A stretch of 10,251 bases of DNA from the NCBI GenBank assembly GCA_946638265.1, contig CAMPBN010000028.1:1-10251 (forward strand). The letters are read 5' to 3'. This DNA comes from an uncultured Bacillota bacterium (GTDB lineage: Bacteria; Bacillota; Clostridia; Peptostreptococcales; Anaerovoracaceae). The position numbers and the translations under genes were made by a program. Position 1 is the stretch's first letter, and each line of letters starts with the position of its first letter. This document shows, piece after piece, positions 6,773 through 10,251 of the stretch. The notes below the pieces were generated by a model. The model was not told the origin of the DNA, did no database searches, and saw nothing but the letters and a program-made list of their open reading frames with translations.

Positions 6773-6790
6773 GGTTAGTTTAAGCTAACC
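6773..6790. promoter_or_regulatory. Iron-box-like operator 4
   Basis: GTTAG-TTTAAG-CTAAC (6774-6789), again 34 bp after the previous copy, flanked by G/C to make GGTTAG...CTAACC. As RNA it can form a 7-bp stem (one U-G pair) with a UUAA loop. Confidence 0.75.
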
Positions 6791-6852
6791 GGCTAAAGAC
6801 CGGAAGGCTTGAAAGCATCACCCTGTGGGGATTTATGGAATTGAGGTGCATA

Positions 6853-7065
6853 ATGATGCCACTGCTTTATGCGGATATCGGAGAAGAAAACATTATTAAA
6901 AAAGTCGGCGGAAATCAGGAAATGAAAAATCATCTTCAGGACCTGGGATTCGTGCCGGGAGGGAACGTGAAAGTCGTTTCCGAAATGGCGGGCAACCTGA
7001 TCGTGAATGTGAAGGAAACCCGGGTAGCCATCAGCCGTGAAATGGCGCAAAAAATCATGATTTAG
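6853..7065 (+). CDS. feoA: FeoA-like ferrous iron transport protein (first copy)
   Basis: A 70-residue SH3-like cytoplasmic protein thought to act with the FeoB G-protein. It reads MMPLLYADIGEE, then HLQDLGFVPGGNVKVVSE, GNLIVNVKETRVAISREMAQKI; the LGFVPG turn and the GNLIVNVKETR strand pair are typical of the FeoA core. The frame is open from an ATG at 6835, but the start MMPL at 6853 (or 6856) fits other FeoA proteins and sits behind GAGGTG (6843-6848). First gene of the feo operon, 52 nt before feoA2. Confidence 0.9.
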   Translation: MMPLLYADIGEENIIKKVGGNQEMKNHLQDLGFVPGGNVKVVSEMAGNLIVNVKETRVAISREMAQKIMI

Positions 7066-7072
7066 TCAGAAT

Positions 7073-7090
7073 GGGTCGGGCAGCCGACCC
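7073..7090 (+). other. Intercistronic RNA hairpin between the two feoA genes
   Basis: GGGTCGG (7073-7079) pairs perfectly with CCGACCC (7084-7090) around a 4-nt loop. A-rich sequence follows, with no U run, so it is not a terminator. It may mark an mRNA processing or stability boundary; this is inference. Confidence 0.5.
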
Positions 7091-7117
7091 CGGAAAATAA
7101 AAAACGGAGGAAAAGAT

Positions 7118-7336
7118 ATGACATTACAGGAAGTTAAAATCGGCGAAAGCGCCAAAATCGCAAAACTTCGCGGTGAGGGCGCGGTAAAGCGCAGAATCAT
7201 GGACATGGGCCTGACCAAGGGTACCGAGGTGACGGTTCGCAAAGTGGCCCCACTGGGAGATCCGATCGAACTTACAGTGCGCGGATATGAGCTTTCTATC
7301 AGAAAAGCCGACGCGGCGCTCATCGATGTGGAGTAA
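7118..7336 (+). CDS. feoA: FeoA-like ferrous iron transport protein (second copy)
   Basis: A 72-residue FeoA of the common type: MTLQEVKIGESAKIAKLRGEG, RRIMDMGLTKGTEVTVRKVAPLGDPIELTVRGYELSIRKADA. The motifs MGLTKG, PLGDPIEL and GYELSIRK define the family's SH3-like barrel. It differs strongly from the first copy, so this is not a recent duplication. Ribosome binding site GGAGG (7106-7110) lies 7 nt before the ATG. It ends 27 nt before feoB, in the usual place next to the transporter. Confidence 0.94.
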   Translation: MTLQEVKIGESAKIAKLRGEGAVKRRIMDMGLTKGTEVTVRKVAPLGDPIELTVRGYELSIRKADAALIDVE

Positions 7337-7363
7337 ATTTTTGAAATCAAGAGAGGTAATAAA

Positions 7364-9784
7364 ATGGAAATAAAAATCGCCCTGGCGGGCAATCCGAATT
7401 GCGGAAAAACCACATTGTTTAACGCACTCACCGGCTCGAACCAGTTTGTAGGTAACTGGCCGGGAGTAACAGTAGAAAAGAAGGAAGGCAAACTGAAGAA
7501 GCACGAAGATGTGACGATCACAGACCTTCCGGGTATTTATTCACTTTCGCCTTACACACTGGAAGAAGTGGTAGCGAGAGAATATCTGATCAAAGAAAGA
7601 CCTGAGGCCATTCTGAACATTATCGACGGTACCAACCTGGAGAGGAACCTGTATCTGACCACACAGCTGGTGGAACTGGGCATTCCGGTAGTGGTAGCCA
7701 TCAACATGATGGACGTGGTAAGAAAGAACGGCGACAAAATAGATATTGAGCAGCTTTCCAAGGCTTTGGGCTGCAAGGTAATTGAAATATCCGCGCTGAA
7801 GGGCGAGGGTGTTATGGAAGCCGCAGAAGCTGCCATCAGCGCTGCTCAGAACGGCAAGACAGTGCCGCAGCACACTTTCGACGGACCGGTGGAACATGCC
7901 ATCGCGCACATTGAAGAGGCTGCAGTGCACGACCTTCCGGAAGAACAGCAGAGATGGTACGCCATCAAGATTTTCGAAAGAGACGAAAAAGTCCTGGCGG
8001 GCTTGAATATTCCGCAGGCTGTTGCCGCACATATCGAAAACGATATCGCGGCTGCCGAAAAAGAGCTGGATGACGATGCGGAATCCATCATTACAAACGC
8101 CAGGTATGTATATATCGCTCAGGTGATCAAGGGCTGCTACCGCAAGGCCAAGGCCGGCGCATTCAGCACTTCCGACAAGATCGACAGAGTGGTTACCAAC
8201 AGAGTGCTGGGCCTGCCGATTTTCGCCATCGTGATGTTCCTGGTATATTGGATCGCAATGGTGGGAGTGGGAGCACCGGCTACGGATTGGGCCAACGACG
8301 GACTCTTCGGTGACGGATTCCACCTGTTCGGAATGGATGGCGGCTACGGCGAAATTGCAGAAGAATATGCAGGCGCATCGGCCATCGTGGATGGATTTGA
8401 TGCTTATGTGGAGGAAAACGGCAGCGAGCCGACAGGGAGCTTCGTTTATACTGTAGAAGACGAAGAAACGCTGGAGATTTCCGAAGAAACTGCTACAATG
8501 GCAGACTACGAAGCGGCTGTTAAGACTCTGGATGAAATCGGCGAAGAACCGGATCCTGCAGAGTACGGAACCTGGGTTCCCGGCATCCCTGCTCTGGTAA
8601 GCGCGCTTTTGGAAAAAGCAAATTGCGCTGAATGGCTCAGCGGCCTGATCCTGGACGGTATAGTAGCCGGAGTGGGCGCTGTACTGGGCTTCGTGCCTCA
8701 GATGCTGGTGCTGTTCCTGATGCTGGCATTCCTGGAAGCTTGCGGCTACATGTCAAGAATCGCCTTCGTACTGGACCGTGTATTCAGACGCTTCGGCCTT
8801 TCCGGTAAATCATTCATTCCTATGCTCATCGGCGTAGGCTGCGGCGTACCGGGCATTATGGCCTCCAGAACCATTGAAAACGAAAGAGACAGGCGTATGA
8901 CCATCATGACTACCACATTTATTCCTTGTGGAGCCAAGGTGCCTTTCATCGCCATGATCGCAGGTGCCATCTTCGGCGGAAGCGCGTGGGTTTCCACAGG
9001 CGCATATTTCATCGGAATGGCAGCCATCATAGTATCGGGTATCATCCTGAAGAAAACAGCTATGTTTGCCGGTGAACCTGCTCCATTTGTAATGGAACTG
9101 CCGGCTTACCATATGCCGACACTCGGCAATGTCCTCCGCTCCATGTGGGAGCGCGGCTGGTCTTTCATCAAAAAGGCCGGAACCATAATACTCCTTTCAA
9201 CTATTGTAGTTTGGTTTACCAGCTTCTTTGGTTTCACGGAAGACGGATTCCGCATGCTGGCTGAAGATGAACTCAACCTCTCCATTCTCGCCAGAATCGG
9301 AAACCTGATCGCGTGGATCTTCATTCCGCTCGGCTGGGGCAACTGGCAGGCAGCCGTTGCATCCATCACGGGCCTGGTAGCCAAGGAAAACATCGTAGGC
9401 ACCATGGGCATTCTCTATGGTGGCGGCGAACTGACTGCATGGCAGGCGCTGGCAGCTGCTTTCACCGGAGTAACGGGATTCTCCTTCCTGGTATTCAACC
9501 TGCTCTGCGCGCCTTGCTTTGCGGCAATCGGTGCCATCAAGCGTGAGATGAACAACGCCAAGTGGACCTGGTTTGCCATCGGCTATCAGTGCGGCTTCGC
9601 TTATCTGGTGGCATTCGTGATCAACCAGATCGGAGGATTCGTGACAGGAAACGGCAGCGTTATCGGTCTGATCCTGGGCATCGCCGTAGTGGTGATTGCC
9701 ATCTACCTGATGGCAAGACCTTACAAGGAAGCCACTACTCTGAAATCCGGTGCATACAGGGCAGTTGAGGCGTCGGAAAAATAG
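7364..9784 (+). CDS. feoB: Ferrous iron transporter FeoB
   Basis: An inner-membrane Fe(II) transporter with an N-terminal GTPase domain. G motifs: G1 GNPNCGKTT (9-17), G2 Thr36 in PGVTVEKKEG, G3 DLPG (54-57), G4 NMMD (114-117), G5 SALKG (143-147). A helical GDI-type spacer covers about 165-270. The membrane part starts near 285 (LPIFAIVMFLVYWIAMVGVG) and holds the two Gate regions, with ACGYMSRIAFVLD (Cys460), GVGCGVPGIMASRTIENERDR (Cys493) and FIPCGAKVPF (Cys522). At 806 residues it is longer than many FeoB proteins because the loop between the first two membrane segments carries about 85 extra, mostly acidic residues (roughly 318-403). The ribosome binding site AGAGGT is 6 nt before the ATG. 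No feoC is seen after it; a terminator follows. Confidence 0.97.
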   Translation: MEIKIALAGNPNCGKTTLFNALTGSNQFVGNWPGVTVEKKEGKLKKHEDVTITDLPGIYSLSPYTLEEVVAREYLIKERPEAILNIIDGTNLERNLYLTTQLVELGIPVVVAINMMDVVRKNGDKIDIEQLSKALGCKVIEISALKGEGVMEAAEAAISAAQNGKTVPQHTFDGPVEHAIAHIEEAAVHDLPEEQQRWYAIKIFERDEKVLAGLNIPQAVAAHIENDIAAAEKELDDDAESIITNARYVYIAQVIKGCYRKAKAGAFSTSDKIDRVVTNRVLGLPIFAIVMFLVYWIAMVGVGAPATDWANDGLFGDGFHLFGMDGGYGEIAEEYAGASAIVDGFDAYVEENGSEPTGSFVYTVEDEETLEISEETATMADYEAAVKTLDEIGEEPDPAEYGTWVPGIPALVSALLEKANCAEWLSGLILDGIVAGVGAVLGFVPQMLVLFLMLAFLEACGYMSRIAFVLDRVFRRFGLSGKSFIPMLIGVGCGVPGIMASRTIENERDRRMTIMTTTFIPCGAKVPFIAMIAGAIFGGSAWVSTGAYFIGMAAIIVSGIILKKTAMFAGEPAPFVMELPAYHMPTLGNVLRSMWERGWSFIKKAGTIILLSTIVVWFTSFFGFTEDGFRMLAEDELNLSILARIGNLIAWIFIPLGWGNWQAAVASITGLVAKENIVGTMGILYGGGELTAWQALAAAFTGVTGFSFLVFNLLCAPCFAAIGAIKREMNNAKWTWFAIGYQCGFAYLVAFVINQIGGFVTGNGSVIGLILGIAVVVIAIYLMARPYKEATTLKSGAYRAVEASEK

Positions 9785-9849
9785 CAAACAAGGAATATGT
9801 TGCAGACTGACTACTGTAATGTATTCGCGTTCATAAATCCAAAAACCTG

Positions 9850-9884
9850 CAAAAGATGCGGCCTACACCGGCTGCATCTTTTGT
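9850..9884 (+). terminator. Rho-independent terminator of the feo operon
   Basis: A long stem CAAAAGATGCGGCC (9850-9863) / GGCTGCATCTTTTG (9870-9883) with one G-U pair and a TACACC loop. The inner 9 bp followed by TTTT is the active form expected on the plus strand; AAAA on the other arm makes it partly symmetrical. Confidence 0.82.
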
Positions 9885-9919
9885 GCCCAAAAATAATTTA
9901 TTTTTGTTCAAGTTTGTTG

Positions 9920-9948
9920 TTGACAAGGCATTGCGGAGATGGTATAGT
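9920..9948 (+). promoter_or_regulatory. Promoter of tRNA-Lys
   Basis: Perfect TTGACA (9920-9925), 17-nt spacer, TATAGT (9943-9948); about 31 nt before the mature tRNA 5' end. Confidence 0.88.
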
Positions 9949-9979
9949 ATCTATTGTTCGGATGAAAACAAGTGAATAT

Positions 9980-10055
9980 GCGTGATTAGCTCAGTTGGTA
10001 GAGCACCTGACTCTTAATCAGGGTGTCGTGGGTTCGAGCCCCACATCGCGTACCA
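9980..10055 (+). tRNA. tRNA-Lys (anticodon CUU)
   Basis: A 76-nt cloverleaf with encoded CCA. Acceptor GCGTGAT pairs with ATCGCGT; D-arm GCTC...GAGC; anticodon stem CCTGA/TCAGG with loop CTCTTAA, so the anticodon is CUU, reading AAG; T-arm GTGGG-TTCGAGC-CCCAC. The first acceptor pair is G1-U72 (a wobble) and pair 4-69 is also U-G, as read here. It has its own promoter and terminator and stands alone. Confidence 0.96.
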
Positions 10056-10060
10056 AGACA

Positions 10061-10094
10061 AAGACTGCTGAATCTCAGCAGTCTTTTCATTTTC
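10061..10094 (+). terminator. Terminator after tRNA-Lys
   Basis: AAGACTGCTGA (10061-10071) and TCAGCAGTCTT (10075-10085) form a perfect 11-bp stem with a 3-nt loop, followed by a T-rich tail. It starts 6 nt after the CCA end. Confidence 0.9.
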
Positions 10095-10128
10095 TGACGT
10101 TTGCGAGCGCAGCAAAAGCAATTGGTTA

Positions 10129-10157
10129 TTGACAGAAAATTGGGGTAAGAATATAAT
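10129..10157 (+). promoter_or_regulatory. Promoter upstream of the SAM-I riboswitch
   Basis: Perfect TTGACA (10129-10134), 17-nt spacer, perfect TATAAT (10152-10157). The transcript should start near 10164, some 14 nt before the conserved riboswitch core. Confidence 0.9.
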
Positions 10158-10173
10158 AGTAATACAAAATTGA

Positions 10174-10251
10174 AAAGCCTTATCAAGAGCGACCGAGGGA
10201 CAGGCCCTATGACGTCCGGCAACCTGAAGCAATGCAGCAATTTCGCGTGCG
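10174..10251 (+). ncRNA. SAM-I (S-box) riboswitch, 3' truncated by the window edge
   Basis: The conserved S-box core is directly readable: CTTATCAAGAGC (P1/P2 with the kink-turn GA), then GAGGGACAGGCCCTATGA and CCGGCAACC. These match the SAM-I consensus in order and spacing. P3, P4 and the expression platform lie past the window. SAM-I switches usually turn off methionine, cysteine or SAM biosynthesis or methionine uptake genes when SAM is high, so such a gene should follow on the plus strand. Confidence 0.93.

Noticed and set aside
6835..6852. Earlier start of the first feoA at 6835
   Set aside because: The six added residues (MELRCI) are not FeoA-like; the MMPL start at 6853 has a GAGGTG site upstream and matches the family's usual beginning.
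7073..7090. Terminator between the feoA genes
   Set aside because: The hairpin is strong but is followed by A-rich sequence, with no U run.
9797..9985. 62-residue plus-strand frame after feoB
   Set aside because: It runs through the feo terminator and the tRNA promoter into the tRNA, and has no ribosome site.

Overview
The window looks like chromosomal DNA of a low-to-mid GC Gram-positive anaerobe, most likely a member of the Clostridia. Evidence: strong AGGAGG-type ribosome binding sites, near-consensus TTGACA/TATAAT promoters, a SAM-I (S-box) riboswitch, ATP-type PEP carboxykinase, a feoA-feoA-feoB ferrous iron operon and a tRNA gene with encoded CCA. GC content looks close to 50 %, which would fit gut or rumen Clostridia of moderate GC better than classical Clostridium; genus-level placement is not possible from reading alone. 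I see no mobile elements, CRISPR arrays or phage genes.

Layout. Positions 3-89 hold the C-terminal tail of an unidentified helical protein, followed by clpB (157-2748) and its terminator. A separate promoter at 2858-2886 drives pckA (3026-4615), which is followed at 11-12 nt spacing by a CsoR-family metal/thiol sensor (4627-4962) and an unrecognised 123-residue protein (4975-5346). A bidirectional terminator (5371-5405) separates this convergent unit from a minus-strand pair: a short DtxR-family metalloregulator (6171-6530) and downstream an AIM24/TIGR00266 family protein (5434-6111). Divergently from that pair runs feoA1 (6853-7065), feoA2 (7118-7336), feoB (7364-9784) and a terminator. The last 400 bases hold a promoter plus tRNA-Lys(CUU) plus terminator, then a consensus promoter and the 5' part of a SAM-I riboswitch cut by the window edge.

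The main regulatory feature is the 322-base gap between the DtxR-family gene and feoA1. It contains four inverted repeats of identical design, GTTAG-N6-CTAAC, placed around a perfect TTGACA-N16-TATAAT promoter. The last three are exactly 34 bp apart. TTAG-N6-CTAA is also the single-dimer unit embedded twice in the classical 19-bp DtxR/IdeR iron box. The adjacent regulator keeps the DtxR iron-type ligands (Met9, Cys100, Glu103, His104) although it lacks the C-terminal SH3-like domain. The simple reading is a self-contained iron circuit: Fe(II)-loaded regulator represses feoAAB and possibly its own operon, which also carries the AIM24-like gene. No wholly new system is obvious. The best leads are the four-operator array with its RNA hairpin potential, the roughly 85-residue acidic insertion in FeoB, and the pckA/CsoR/unknown-protein operon.
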